Source: Pedobacter sp. AJM (lineage in GTDB: Bacteria > Bacteroidota > Bacteroidia > Sphingobacteriales > Sphingobacteriaceae). Taken from it: a DNA stretch of 64,000 nucleotides. Made by a program: the position numbers and the translations under genes. Positions 37,734-47,621 of the stretch are shown here, one piece after another (the first letter of the stretch is position 1; the number at the start of each line of letters is the position of its first letter). The stretch covers positions 1,132,243 through 1,196,242 of the forward strand of contig NZ_NHOT01000003.1 in the NCBI RefSeq assembly GCF_002197755.1, read 5' to 3'. The notes under the pieces were generated by a model. That model was not told the origin of the DNA. It did not search any database and worked only from the letters and a program-made list of their open reading frames with translations.

Positions 37734-38181
37734 CTTAAATTTTCCTTTTTTGAATTTTGACGTTGGTCAAAGATAAAGCTTTCCACGTCTCAATAATTAA
37801 TAAGTTATTTAAAATAAATAAATCTTGTTTGTTTATTAGTGTGTTAGTATTGTTGGCAAGTTTAGAAAATTCATTCGTTTATCTAAGTTGTTAATCGTTT
37901 ACTAACATTTAGATTACATATTTATAATATGATCAGATTGATTTTCAGCACTATCAAAAAACAACTTAAATCTTATCAATATTGGAATGTTAATTGTTTA
38001 TAAGTGTGTGAAAAGTTAATTACTTACTAAAAGATGCTCAAAAATTGGGTAAAAGATTGTGGCAAATTGCCTTTTTAGAGTAGCTTTAAACATTCAAATT
38101 TATTTGTTAGCATTATTTATACATAAAGCTAACAGTTGTTCTATAGTTATCAACACCGTTGATAAAGTAAATGTTTTTTAA
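37734..38181. promoter_or_regulatory. nadA-nadB divergent control region
   Basis: 448 bp of AT-rich sequence without a supportable gene between the divergent nadA and nadB. An inverted repeat TTATCAAC-ACC-GTTGATAA lies at 38147-38165, ending 16 bp before the nadB ATG, and could be an operator or a small leader hairpin. I did not find a clean TAnnTTTG element in front of nadB. No riboswitch class is recognised. Confidence 0.45.
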
Positions 38182-39768
38182 ATGAGAAAAGTAGATTTTC
38201 TGGTAATTGGTTCAGGCATAGCAGGTTTAAGTTTTGCACTTAAGGCTGCGAAATTTGGTAAGGTTTTAATTATTACCAAATCAAATGAGGATGAATCCAA
38301 TACAAAATACGCTCAGGGTGGAGTAGCTGTAGTGGTAGATAAAGGTGATTCTTTTGATAAGCATATCCAGGATACACTTATTGCCGGTGATGGTTTATGT
38401 GATGAAAAAATTGTGGAAATCGTTGTAAAAGAGGGTCCTCAGCGAATTCAGGAGATCATCGACTATGGTATCAACTTCGATAAGGATAACTCCGGTTTTT
38501 ATGATTTGGCTAAAGAGGGTGGGCACTCTGAACACCGTGTTTTGCACTATAAAGACATCACTGGTTATGAGATTGAGCGCGTGTTACTAAATGAAATACA
38601 TGACAATTCCAACATAGAGATATTAACACATTACTTTGCATTGGAGTTAATTACCCAGCATCACTTAGGTGAGTTTGTGGATAAACGTACCGAAGATATT
38701 AACTGTTATGGTGTATATGCCTTTAACACAGAGCTTAACGATGTGGAAAAGATTGTGGCAAATGTAACTGTGATGGCATCCGGTGGTGCCGGTCATGTGT
38801 ATTCGGCCACAACAAATCCAGTAATTGCAACTGGTGATGGGATGGCGATGGTTTACCGTGCAAAAGGAAAAGTGAGGAATATGGAGTTTATTCAATTCCA
38901 TCCAACCGCTTTATACCATCCTGGGGAATATCCTTCATTTTTAATTTCTGAAGCTGTTCGGGGTTTTGGCGGTGTATTGCGACGTAAAAACGGCGAAGAA
39001 TTTATGCATGAATATGATGAACGTAAATCACTGGCACCACGCGATATTGTAGCCAGAGCCGTAGATAATGAAATGAAAAAGTCTGGTGATGATTTTGTTT
39101 ATCTGGACATTACCATGCGCAGTAAAGCTGATATTCTGAAGCATTTTCCAAATATATATGCCAAATGTTTATCCATTGGGATAGATATGACTAAAGACTA
39201 TATTCCGGTTACACCAGCGTCGCATTATATGTGTGGTGGTATTCTGGTTGATGAATATGGAAGATCATCTATCAAAAATCTTTATGCTTGTGGTGAATGT
39301 TCATCAACTGGTTTACATGGTGCCAACAGACTTGCTTCTAATTCCTTATTAGAAGCAACAGTATTTGCACACCGCATTTTCCAGGATGCGATAGAAAATT
39401 TTAAAAATAACGTTATCCCGGAGCATATTCCGGAATGGGATTCTAAAGGTGTGATTCAAATAGATGAAGATATTCTGGTAACACATAATTTAAGGGAGCT
39501 GCAAAAAATTATGGGTGATTACGTTGGTATTGTCCGTTCTGATTTTCGTTTGGAACGTGCACACCGTCGTTTATTCCTGATATATCAAGAAACAGAAGAA
39601 TTTTATAAAAGAAATAAAGTTTCGGTTAAACTTTGCGAATTGAGAAATGTAATACAAACCGCTTATATCGTTATTAAGTCAGCTATGCAGCGCAAAGAGA
39701 GTAGGGGATTACATTTTACAACGGATTATCCAAACCATGCCAATGACTTAGTTGATACCGTTTTTTAA
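38182..39768 (+). CDS. nadB: L-aspartate oxidase NadB
   Basis: 528 residues. A succinate-dehydrogenase-type flavoprotein: FAD motif VIGSGIAGLSFALKAA (about 7-22), SNTKYAQGGVAVVVD (about 45-59), the flavin/substrate region MEFIQFHPTALYHPG (about 234-248), PRDIVARAVDNEM, SHYMCGGILVDEYGRSS (about 349-365), and the C-terminal SRGLHFTTDYP. It oxidises L-aspartate to iminoaspartate for NadA. Length and motifs are normal. nadC is not in the window. Confidence 0.96.
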   Translation: MRKVDFLVIGSGIAGLSFALKAAKFGKVLIITKSNEDESNTKYAQGGVAVVVDKGDSFDKHIQDTLIAGDGLCDEKIVEIVVKEGPQRIQEIIDYGINFDKDNSGFYDLAKEGGHSEHRVLHYKDITGYEIERVLLNEIHDNSNIEILTHYFALELITQHHLGEFVDKRTEDINCYGVYAFNTELNDVEKIVANVTVMASGGAGHVYSATTNPVIATGDGMAMVYRAKGKVRNMEFIQFHPTALYHPGEYPSFLISEAVRGFGGVLRRKNGEEFMHEYDERKSLAPRDIVARAVDNEMKKSGDDFVYLDITMRSKADILKHFPNIYAKCLSIGIDMTKDYIPVTPASHYMCGGILVDEYGRSSIKNLYACGECSSTGLHGANRLASNSLLEATVFAHRIFQDAIENFKNNVIPEHIPEWDSKGVIQIDEDILVTHNLRELQKIMGDYVGIVRSDFRLERAHRRLFLIYQETEEFYKRNKVSVKLCELRNVIQTAYIVIKSAMQRKESRGLHFTTDYPNHANDLVDTVF

Positions 39769-39774
39769 ATAGTA

Positions 39775-39800
39775 TCGTCATGCTGAACAATTCAGCGTCT
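39775..39800 (+). repeat. Dispersed intergenic repeat fragment (TCATGCTGAAC type)
   Basis: TCGTCATGCTGAAC-AATTCAGC-GTCT contains a short GCTGAA/TTCAGC hairpin and the same TCATnCTGA core as 35398-35422. It starts 7 bp after the nadB stop and may act as a transcript end. Confidence 0.5.
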
Positions 39801-39859
39801 GATATATTAAACAATGCTTAAATACCCTGAAATGAATTCAGGTGACTTAAAATCATGTT

Positions 39860-40375
39860 ATGCCTTTAATACTGCCGGTAAAAGATAAATATCCATTAAT
39901 AGGAAAGGATAATTTCATTGCAGAAAATGCCACCATTGTTGGCGATGTAATACTTGGGGATAATTGCTCTGTATGGTTTAATGCGGTGATCAGGGGTGAT
40001 GTAAATGCCATTACAATCGGAAATGAATCCAACATTCAGGATGGCGCGGTCATCCATGCCACTTATTTAAAAGCATCCACACATATTGGTAACAGGGTAT
40101 CCGTAGGCCATAATGCCATTGTACATGGCTGTACCATTCAGGATCATGTTTTAATCGGAATGGGTGCTATTGTAATGGATCATGCTGTGGTTGAATCGTA
40201 TTGTATTATAGCAGCAGGTTCTGTTGTTTTAGAAAATACCATATGCGAAAGTGGTTACCTGTATGCAGGAACACCGGCTAAAAAAATAAAGCCTGTTACT
40301 GAAGAGCAAAAGGCTTTATTAAATAAATTACCAGATAATTATATCATGTATTCTAATTGGTTTACCCATCCATAA
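39860..40375 (+). CDS. Gamma-carbonic anhydrase-like hexapeptide protein (YrdA/PaaY type)
   Basis: 171 residues. A left-handed beta-helix of hexapeptide repeats: NATIVGDVILGDNCSVWFNA, VIRGDVNAITIGNESNIQDG and so on. The three zinc-binding His positions of gamma-carbonic anhydrases are present in GAVIHATYL (about 68) and VSVGHNAIVHGC (about 86 and 91). Whether it hydrates CO2 is uncertain; many close homologues are inactive or of unknown role. It converges on the lipoprotein gene, whose stop directly abuts its own. Confidence 0.9.
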   Translation: MPLILPVKDKYPLIGKDNFIAENATIVGDVILGDNCSVWFNAVIRGDVNAITIGNESNIQDGAVIHATYLKASTHIGNRVSVGHNAIVHGCTIQDHVLIGMGAIVMDHAVVESYCIIAAGSVVLENTICESGYLYAGTPAKKIKPVTEEQKALLNKLPDNYIMYSNWFTHP

Positions 40376-42019
40376 CTACTCTTTTGGAGGGGGTGGAATA
40401 GTTAAATTATCTACCCTTTCCCAATTTGCACGGAGTGATTTTTCATCAGGAGAATACCAGATTTTTTCTGGTTGTGTACCTGCTTTTATATTTCCGGTAT
40501 CCCAGATGCCGTTTTTATTTTCATCATAAATTACCCGGATAAAGTATTTTCCGGCGGGATAATTGGCAAAATTGATGATACTGTTTTTAGACACCGTATA
40601 TCCTTTAATCGGATTCTTTTTTTCATCAATAAATTCAACAATATAGCTTTTCGTAGTGTCAGGTACCGTGATATTTAAAGCTAGTGTGCCATAGCTGTCA
40701 ATAGTCTCCAGCTTGAAGTTTTTATTGATTTCCTTATTTTTAGCATTAAATATGGCTGTAAAGGCGCCAGGTGCAAACTTAATATCATAGGTTCGCTTAT
40801 TGCGCCAGCTATATTTGATATAATATTTTAAAAAGTCTACACTATCCTTAATGAGTTCAAAGTTGGTTCGTTTAACTGAATCTTCCAATAAGGTAATTTT
40901 CGAAGGGTCTGCACTATTAACGGGAAAGTTAAAGGTCAATGTGTATCGCTGATATGGATTAAGCTTTCCTGAGGTGATATTGTCAGTTATTGTTAGATCC
41001 CTTGTGTAGTTATCTTTCTTCCCGCGGTTAAAATTGACCGTTTGCAAAACCTTTCCCTGATCTTGAATGGCCAGTTTAACAGAATCGAAACTAAGATCAG
41101 TTAGCCATACTTTTGCGGTATCCTTCATTTTGCTAAAAAAAACTTTCTTTCCTACGTCAGCTGCCGGAGGTTCCATAACTGTTATTTTTGGAGCCTTTAA
41201 TTGTTGATTAAAGATTAAAGATATACTTCCATCATTATTCAGTTTTCTATCCAATATTCTAAATTCAGGGGCCACTTCCTTAAATACCTGTAAATTTACA
41301 TTTTCAATATTTTTATCAATAACCAGCGGTTCTTTAATATACCCAACTTCATCAGAAAGTTGCTGATATATTTTATCGCCTCCACTTTCACTTTCTTTTA
41401 AGGCATATACTTTATAAGTACCTTGACGTAAATTATTCAGTTTATAATTTCCGGAGCTGTCAGTTAGCGTATAAATAGGTGCACGTTTTTTTCCAAATAA
41501 GGTATCCCGTTCAATAGGTAAAATAAAAACAACGGCTTCTTTTTCTAATACACCTGTTAAGGCATTACCCACTTTTCCACTAATGGATAGTGAATCAATT
41601 TTAGAACCGGTTGAAAAAACATATGATAGATTTTTGATGATGTTATTTTCATTAATATCGGCCACTGATTTTCCAAAGTTCAATGTATAGGTTGTATTTT
41701 TCTCCAGTGAATCTTGTAACTCAATTTGAAGGATTCTCTTTCTCGCCTTTAAAATTGGCGGACGTTCCTGATCGGGAGAAATTGAAAATTCTTTAAACTC
41801 ATTATTAAGTTTAATAAATTCATCAAATTCAATAACGATTTTTTTTGCATTGAAATTTCTGGTCAGATCTTTGGGCGTCATATTTAAAACCTTTGGAGGT
41901 TTTGTATCTTTAGGACCACCCTGAGGAGTTTGAATACTTGCACAGCCAAATAATAATAACATCACTGCTACAAGTAAGATATTTTTAACGTTCAAATATT
42001 GATCTTTTATATTTGGCAT
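40376..42019 (-). CDS. Ig-like (Big_5) domain lipoprotein
   Basis: 547 residues with a lipoprotein signal peptide; the lipobox is LLLFGC with Cys at about 26. After a Gly/Pro/Lys-rich linker (QTPQGGPKDTKPPKV) comes a Big_5/SbsA Ig-like domain (about 40-140): FDEFIKLNNEFKEFSISP, then YTLNFGKSVADINENN. Further beta domains follow, including a carboxypeptidase-regulatory-like one (SGNYKLNNLRQGTYKVYALK, about 191-210). This architecture is common in Bacteroidota; the function is unknown but the protein is lipid-anchored in the envelope. Confidence 0.85.
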   Translation of the reverse strand: MPNIKDQYLNVKNILLVAVMLLLFGCASIQTPQGGPKDTKPPKVLNMTPKDLTRNFNAKKIVIEFDEFIKLNNEFKEFSISPDQERPPILKARKRILQIELQDSLEKNTTYTLNFGKSVADINENNIIKNLSYVFSTGSKIDSLSISGKVGNALTGVLEKEAVVFILPIERDTLFGKKRAPIYTLTDSSGNYKLNNLRQGTYKVYALKESESGGDKIYQQLSDEVGYIKEPLVIDKNIENVNLQVFKEVAPEFRILDRKLNNDGSISLIFNQQLKAPKITVMEPPAADVGKKVFFSKMKDTAKVWLTDLSFDSVKLAIQDQGKVLQTVNFNRGKKDNYTRDLTITDNITSGKLNPYQRYTLTFNFPVNSADPSKITLLEDSVKRTNFELIKDSVDFLKYYIKYSWRNKRTYDIKFAPGAFTAIFNAKNKEINKNFKLETIDSYGTLALNITVPDTTKSYIVEFIDEKKNPIKGYTVSKNSIINFANYPAGKYFIRVIYDENKNGIWDTGNIKAGTQPEKIWYSPDEKSLRANWERVDNLTIPPPPKE

Positions 42020-42140
42020 GTTTTAATCGATATAATGTATTTTCTATTGTTTTTGAATATTATCATTAAAAATATTTTTTATTCGCTTAAATCAATTAAT
42101 ATAACGTCTGCTTTTTATTATTTAAAACATTGATTATCAG

Positions 42141-44003
42141 CTACTTATTGATATAAACCATTAAAACAGATATATCCGACGGTGAAACACCTGAAATTCG
42201 GGATGCCTGACCTAAAGTACGTGGTTTAATCTTAAATAACTTTTCACGGGCTTCTTTTGAAATGGAAACTATTTTATTATAGTCGAAATCTGGTTTGATT
42301 TCTTTATCTTCCATCTTCAACATTTTAGCCACGATTTCATTTTCCTTTTCGAAATAGCTTTCATATTTAATTTTGATTTCAGCTTGTTCAATTGTTTCTT
42401 GATCTAAATCCTTTGTATTTTCTGCAAGTAGTTTACTAACTTTTATAATATCCTGTAAACCTACATGCGGTCTTCCAACCAAACTATGAATTTTTACATT
42501 TTGGTTAAGCAAACTAGATCCCAGGCTTTCAAGCATTGGATTAGCATCAATCATTTCTATACCCTGACTTTTCGTAAATTTTACCAGTGCGTCTGCAGCA
42601 GCAACTTTCTGATTAACTTTTTCTAAACGCTCATCTGAAATTAATCCCAACTGATGGCCAATAGGAGAGAGACGAATATCTGCATTATCTTGTCTTAATA
42701 GTAAACGATGTTCAGCTCTTGAAGTAAACATTCGATAAGGTTCTTCTGTCCCTTTAGTAACCAAGTCATCAATTAAAACACCAATATAACTATCTGATCT
42801 TTTCATGATTAATTCATGCTGATCGTTAATTTTCTGATGTGCATTAATCCCCGCCATGAATCCTTGGCAAGCCGCTTCCTCATAACCGGTAGTTCCATTA
42901 ATCTGTCCGGCTAGAAATAAGTTATTAATTAATTTGGTTTCTAAGGTGAGTAATAATTGTGTAGGTGGAAAGAAATCATATTCTATCGCATAACCAGGTC
43001 TGAACATTTTGGCATTTTCAAATCCGGGAATTAATCTAAGTGCTCTTTGTTGAACATCTTCCGGAAGAGAGGTTGAAAAACCATTTACATAAATTTCACA
43101 AGTGTTCCACCCTTCAGGTTCTACAAAAATCTGGTGTCTGTCACGTTCTGCAAAGCGGTTTATTTTATCTTCTATAGATGGACAATATCTTGGTCCTAAA
43201 CCTTTGATTCTACCAGTAAACATAGGTGATTTTTCAAAACCTTCTTTTAAGGTTTCATGAACTTCACTATTGGTATAGGTAATCCAGCAACATCTTTGAT
43301 CTTTTGAAACCTCTGTATCTGTGAAAGAAAATTTACCTGGATTTTCATCTCCCCATTGTTCTTCCATTTTGGTATAATCCAAACTTCTTCCATCAACACG
43401 GGGTGGGGTACCGGTCTTCATCCTTCCGGATTCCATGCCCAGCTCTACCAATTGTTCTGTGATTCCGGTTGATGCTCTTTCTGCTGTTCTACCTCCGCCG
43501 AATTTTTTCTCACCGATATGCATTACACCATTAAGAAATGTACCATTGGTTAATACAACTGCTTTGCTTTCTACTTCAATTCCTAAAGATGTTTTTATGC
43601 CATATACAGTATTATCTTTTACCAATAGACCAACTACATTGTCTTGCCACATATCAACATTTGGTGTGCTTTCTAATGCCAGTCGCCATTCTTCAGCAAA
43701 GCGCATCCGATCTATCTGTGCTCTGGGGCTCCACATCGCAGGGCCTTTAGATTTATTTAGCATTCTGAATTGAATAGTAGATTTATCAGAGATTATACCT
43801 GAATATCCTCCTAATGCGTCTACCTCACGAACAATCTGTCCTTTTGCTACACCGCCCATTGCAGGGTTACAACTCATTTGGGCAATAGTACCCATGTTCA
43901 TTGTAATTAATAAAACTGATGATCCTAAGTTAGCAGCAGCAGCAGCAGCTTCACAACCTGCATGCCCTGCACCAACCACAATCAAATCATATTTTGAAAA
44001 CAT
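42141..44003 (-). CDS. mnmG: tRNA uridine-5-carboxymethylaminomethyl synthesis enzyme MnmG (GidA)
   Basis: 620 residues. FAD site [19 protein letters not shown] (about 9-27), [20 protein letters not shown] (about 46-65), [26 protein letters not shown], and [14 protein letters not shown] (about 368-381). The C-terminal helical part binds MnmE. With MnmE it installs cmnm5 at the wobble uridine of certain tRNAs. Its upstream region holds two parS-like palindromes and then uup. In many bacteria gidA lies near the replication origin; the parS sites fit such a position. Confidence 0.97.
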   Translation of the reverse strand: MFSKYDLIVVGAGHAGCEAAAAAANLGSSVLLITMNMGTIAQMSCNPAMGGVAKGQIVREVDALGGYSGIISDKSTIQFRMLNKSKGPAMWSPRAQIDRMRFAEEWRLALESTPNVDMWQDNVVGLLVKDNTVYGIKTSLGIEVESKAVVLTNGTFLNGVMHIGEKKFGGGRTAERASTGITEQLVELGMESGRMKTGTPPRVDGRSLDYTKMEEQWGDENPGKFSFTDTEVSKDQRCCWITYTNSEVHETLKEGFEKSPMFTGRIKGLGPRYCPSIEDKINRFAERDRHQIFVEPEGWNTCEIYVNGFSTSLPEDVQQRALRLIPGFENAKMFRPGYAIEYDFFPPTQLLLTLETKLINNLFLAGQINGTTGYEEAACQGFMAGINAHQKINDQHELIMKRSDSYIGVLIDDLVTKGTEEPYRMFTSRAEHRLLLRQDNADIRLSPIGHQLGLISDERLEKVNQKVAAADALVKFTKSQGIEMIDANPMLESLGSSLLNQNVKIHSLVGRPHVGLQDIIKVSKLLAENTKDLDQETIEQAEIKIKYESYFEKENEIVAKMLKMEDKEIKPDFDYNKIVSISKEAREKLFKIKPRTLGQASRISGVSPSDISVLMVYINK

Positions 44004-44018
44004 TTTAATCTTTATTTA

Positions 44019-44040
44019 AATTGTTTCACGTGAAACAATT
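44019..44040. promoter_or_regulatory. parS-like centromere site 1
   Basis: TGTTTCACGTGAAACA at 44022-44037 is an exact match to the bacterial parS consensus (TGTTnCACGTGAAACA). The palindrome extends perfectly to 22 bp. ParB would be expected to bind here and load the origin-segregation complex. It sits 16 bp upstream of the mnmG start. Confidence 0.85.
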
Positions 44041-44055
44041 ATGTTTTTAGTATTA

Positions 44056-44089
44056 TTTCAAATATGTTTCACGTGAAACATATTTGAAA
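44056..44089. promoter_or_regulatory. parS-like centromere site 2
   Basis: TGTTTCACGTGAAACA at 44065-44080 is a second exact parS core, centre 43 bp from the first. Here the palindrome extends perfectly to 34 bp (44056-44089). It could also fold as a hairpin at the 3' end of the uup transcript, but the parS core in both sites points to ParB. Confidence 0.85.
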
Positions 44090-44097
44090 ATGACTTT

Positions 44098-45957
44098 TTA
44101 CTCTGATAATTCTAACCAACGTAAGGTTAAATCATCTAATTTAATTTTTAAGGTTTCAATCTCTGAGGAAATTTCTTGAATTTTAACGTAATCGGATGAA
44201 TCAATATTGTTGAGCATTTTAGTTAATTCAGCGATTTTATGTTCAGCTTCGTTCATTGCCTTTTCACTATCATCCAGTTCCTTTTGTTCTTTGAAACTTA
44301 ATTTCTTTACAGCTTTAATTGGAGTAGATTCTGCTATTGGTACAATAACTTTTTTTGTTTCTTTAACTTTTGGTTGATCTAAACTTAAACGATATTCAGA
44401 ATAGTTGCCATTATATATTTTTACTACACCTTCGCCTTCCATAATAAATAACTGATCACTCATCTTATCGAGTAAGTACCTATCATGGGAAACAAGCATT
44501 AATATACCCGGAAAGTTTTCTAAAAATTCTTCAAGTACATTTAAGGTGTCTATATCTAAATCATTCGTTGGCTCATCCAGAATTAAAAAATTAGGATTCT
44601 GCATCAACACTTTCATGAGGTTTAGTCGCTTTTTTTCACCGCCACTTAATTTTTCTACCATGCCGTGTTGTTTCTTTGGCGGGAAGAGGAAAAGCGTTAA
44701 TAGGGCAGAAGCTGTGATCACAGAACCATCTGCCATCTTAATATATTCGGCATCTGATTTAACGATATCAATTACCCGTTCTTTCGGATCGAAGGTTAAA
44801 CCACCTTGTTTATAGTAACCGAAAACGGTAGTTTCACCAGTATCAACTTTTCCAGCATCAGGAGCTAATTGACTGGTAATAATATTTAAGAGAGTAGATT
44901 TTCCTGTACCATTTTTACCGGCTAAACCAATTCGATCTCCTTTTTTAAAGGTGTAACTAAAATCGTTTATAATTGAACGATCGTCGAAGGATTTTGCAAT
45001 GTGTTCAACCTCAATAATCTTCCCACCCTGGCGAGACATCTTCATCTGAAGGTTAATACTCTGATTATCAGACTTTTTCTTAGATTTCTCTTCTAGATCA
45101 TAAAAAGCATTGATTCTGGCATTGGATTTTGTTCCACGAGCCTGTGGCATGCGTCTCATCCACTCCAATTCTTTTTTTAATAGCTGCTGGTTCTTGTGTA
45201 ATACAGTCGCATCTAAAGCTTCTCTTTCAGATTTTTTTTCTAAAAAGTACGCGTAGTTTCCATTATAATTGAAAATCTTACCTCTGTCTAATTCGATGAT
45301 GGTATTACAAACATTATCTAAAAAGTATCGATCGTGAGTAACTAATAAGATTGTTTTCTGACCAGTGGTCAACAGTTTCTCCAGCCATTCGATGGTGTCA
45401 ATATCCAAATGGTTGGTTGGCTCATCTAAAACTAAAATCTCAGGATCTTCAATGAGTAACTTGGCTAAGGCCAATCGTTTCTTTTGTCCACCCGAAAGCG
45501 TAGCGATTTTTTGCTGCAAATGAGTAATGCCCATTCTATTCAAAATGGTTTTGATCTCATGCTCATACTCCCAGGCATTGTGCTCGCTGAGTTCTTCATA
45601 TAACCGATTCAGCGTTTTTTCGTCTGGATCCGGATTTTCAATTAATTCCTCATATTCTTTGATCAACTGTTGCTGCTTGTTTTCTAAAGAAAAAATATGA
45701 TCGCTAATAGAATAACCTTCAGTAAACTGAGGCTCCTGATCTAAAAAGCCAATTTTAACAGCTTTGTTTTTTACAATTTTTCCTTCGAGCGGAGGGAATC
45801 TTTCTGCCAATAGTTTTAAAAGTGTACTCTTACCAGCGCCATTTATACCAACCAACGCTACACGCTGACCAGAGTTAATACCCAAGGTTAAATTTTTAAA
45901 TAGCCATTCATCATGATAACCATGACCTAAGCCTTCTGCCGCAATTAGTGTGCTCAA
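44098..45957 (-). CDS. uup: ABC-F family ATPase (Uup-like)
   Basis: 619 residues with no membrane segment. Two ABC modules: Walker A GINGAGKSTLLKL (about 36-48) with signature LSGGQKKRLALAKLL, and Walker A GKNGTGKSTLLNI (about 343-355) with signature LSGGEKKRLNLMKVL. A linker lies between (about 240-300), and a C-terminal coiled coil (about 550-619), as in Uup. ABC-F proteins act on the ribosome or, for Uup, also on replication/transposon-excision outcomes. mnmG lies 94 bp downstream on the same strand. Confidence 0.92.
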   Translation of the reverse strand: MSTLIAAEGLGHGYHDEWLFKNLTLGINSGQRVALVGINGAGKSTLLKLLAERFPPLEGKIVKNKAVKIGFLDQEPQFTEGYSISDHIFSLENKQQQLIKEYEELIENPDPDEKTLNRLYEELSEHNAWEYEHEIKTILNRMGITHLQQKIATLSGGQKKRLALAKLLIEDPEILVLDEPTNHLDIDTIEWLEKLLTTGQKTILLVTHDRYFLDNVCNTIIELDRGKIFNYNGNYAYFLEKKSEREALDATVLHKNQQLLKKELEWMRRMPQARGTKSNARINAFYDLEEKSKKKSDNQSINLQMKMSRQGGKIIEVEHIAKSFDDRSIINDFSYTFKKGDRIGLAGKNGTGKSTLLNIITSQLAPDAGKVDTGETTVFGYYKQGGLTFDPKERVIDIVKSDAEYIKMADGSVITASALLTLFLFPPKKQHGMVEKLSGGEKKRLNLMKVLMQNPNFLILDEPTNDLDIDTLNVLEEFLENFPGILMLVSHDRYLLDKMSDQLFIMEGEGVVKIYNGNYSEYRLSLDQPKVKETKKVIVPIAESTPIKAVKKLSFKEQKELDDSEKAMNEAEHKIAELTKMLNNIDSSDYVKIQEISSEIETLKIKLDDLTLRWLELSE

Positions 45958-46433
45958 TTTTTTTGTATTTCGGATTTATAAAGGAAAATTAGTGCAAAAG
46001 TAAGGATAAAATAATTGGTAGGGTACATAGATGTTTCAAAGTAGCTATGTATCAGTTAAAAATGGCAAATTATTGATTGTTATTGGAATTACTTGGCCAT
46101 AACGGTTCCAGTAATTTCTCTTAGAACGAAAACAGCGGCTGGACTCGCTCCGCCGCTGCTTCTATCATTAACTAAAACTAAACTATATTTTTATGATGAT
46201 TGATTAGTATTTTCAAATCATCGGCATGTTTTCTATAAATAAGACTAACACATGCTTGAAAAGTTGCAGGCATGAACGTTCTATTATACAAGTGTATATT
46301 AATCATCGATGAACGCCGCCAAGTAATAGACAAACAGGTAAGAAAGAATAGATTGATTTAGGTGATGATTATATAGTTACTATTGGATTTTAAAAAGAAA
46401 AAGTAGAAATTGAAAGCTTCTAAATCTAATGAT
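45958..46433. other. Intergenic region with a GC-rich hairpin
   Basis: About 475 bp without a supportable gene between divergent uup and the threonine-aldolase-like gene. A strong hairpin, CAGCGGC-t-GGA...TCC-GCCGCTG, occurs at 46133-46158, notable for its GC content in AT-rich DNA. An imperfect AATTACTTGG/CCAGTAATT inverted repeat precedes it at about 46087-46115. These could be a leader structure, a small RNA or repeat debris. No T-run marks them as a terminator. Confidence 0.45.
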
Positions 46434-47621
46434 ATGTCTGAATTTAAGCGACGTGATTTCCTGAAATTATCTACACTGTCTACATTGCCATTGATCGCAT
46501 CGTCAATGCCTTTGAATGCATTCAGTGGAAAAAACGGTCAAGTCTCAAAAGACAGTGAGGCAGTATATTTCATTAATGATGGAATTTTTTATCGTCCTGA
46601 AGACTTTATACAGAAACTTCAGGAAATCAATAGCTTAAATCCTATAGAAAGAGATAGTTATGGTGAAGGTGCTACTGTAGAAAAGCTATTAAATAAGTTT
46701 AAGGATATAACAGGGAAGGAATCCGCCGTTTATCTTCCAAGCGGAACATTAGCGAATCAATTGGCTATAAGTGTTTTATGTGGAAATAATACGAAAGCTT
46801 TTGTTCAGGAAACAAGCCATGTGTACCGTGATGAGGCAGATGCAGCACAAACCTTATTTAATAAAAGATTAATTCCGCTTGCAACAGGTAAAACTTACTT
46901 TACTTTAGAAGAATTGAAGGAATCGGTTAGGTATCATAAAGAAAACGAAGCTTTTTTTGGTGCTATTGGAGCGGTTTCAATAGAAACACCAGTTAGAAGA
47001 ACCTTTAATCAAGCTTTTCCCTTGAGTGAAATGAAGAGGATTTCAGCATGGTGTAAGGAGCAAGGCTATAAGATGCATTTAGATGGTGCCCGCTTGCATA
47101 TGGCTACGGCTTTCACCCATTCCACAGTTAAAGAATACGCTTCTTATTTTGACACGGTTTACATGTGCTTATATAAATATCTGGGCGCTACAGGTGGCGC
47201 TGTTTTATGTGGCGATAAAGTGGTTATTGATCAAATGCACCATCTGATTAAAATACATGGAGGTGGGATTTTTACCAACTGGCCAAGTGCGGCAATGGCA
47301 CTACATCATTTAAACAATATTGATGAAGTGATGAATAAGGTAATGACTAAAGCAAGTGATTTTATGTTACAAATGAAGCAACTGAAAGGGTTAACATTTA
47401 TTCCGTTTGAAAATGGTACGAATCAGTTTAATGTTGCGGTAGACAAAACCATTGATGCTCAAAAACTTAATGGAAGGTTAAGAGCTGAACACAACATTAT
47501 TTTTGGTCAGCCTCAAGAGGATGGCTTTGTGAAGGTAAAAATGAATCCCACATTGTTGCGAAGAGATAATAAGAAAATTTTCGATGCATTTAAAGAAGCC
47601 CTTGCATTTGCAAAAATTTAA
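46434..47621 (+). CDS. Tat-signal threonine-aldolase-like PLP enzyme
   Basis: 395 residues from the ATG at 46434; a TTG 8 codons upstream is less likely. The N-terminus has a twin-arginine signal: KRRDFLKLSTLS followed by a hydrophobic stretch. The rest matches the beta-eliminating-lyase family that includes low-specificity L-threonine aldolase: SYGEGATVEKLLNKF, LPSGTLANQLAI, HLDGARLHMA (the PLP-binding Asp) and CLYKYLGATGGAVL with the PLP Lys at about 248. Cleaving threonine to glycine and acetaldehyde is the expected reaction, but a periplasmic location would be unusual, and PLP would need to be bound before export. The substrate is therefore open. Confidence 0.8.
   Translation: MSEFKRRDFLKLSTLSTLPLIASSMPLNAFSGKNGQVSKDSEAVYFINDGIFYRPEDFIQKLQEINSLNPIERDSYGEGATVEKLLNKFKDITGKESAVYLPSGTLANQLAISVLCGNNTKAFVQETSHVYRDEADAAQTLFNKRLIPLATGKTYFTLEELKESVRYHKENEAFFGAIGAVSIETPVRRTFNQAFPLSEMKRISAWCKEQGYKMHLDGARLHMATAFTHSTVKEYASYFDTVYMCLYKYLGATGGAVLCGDKVVIDQMHHLIKIHGGGIFTNWPSAAMALHHLNNIDEVMNKVMTKASDFMLQMKQLKGLTFIPFENGTNQFNVAVDKTIDAQKLNGRLRAEHNIIFGQPQEDGFVKVKMNPTLLRRDNKKIFDAFKEALAFAKI

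Noticed and set aside
46277..46367. About 30-codon ATG frame (MNVLLYKC...) before the threonine-aldolase-like gene
   Set aside because: Too short, with no ribosome-binding or family support.
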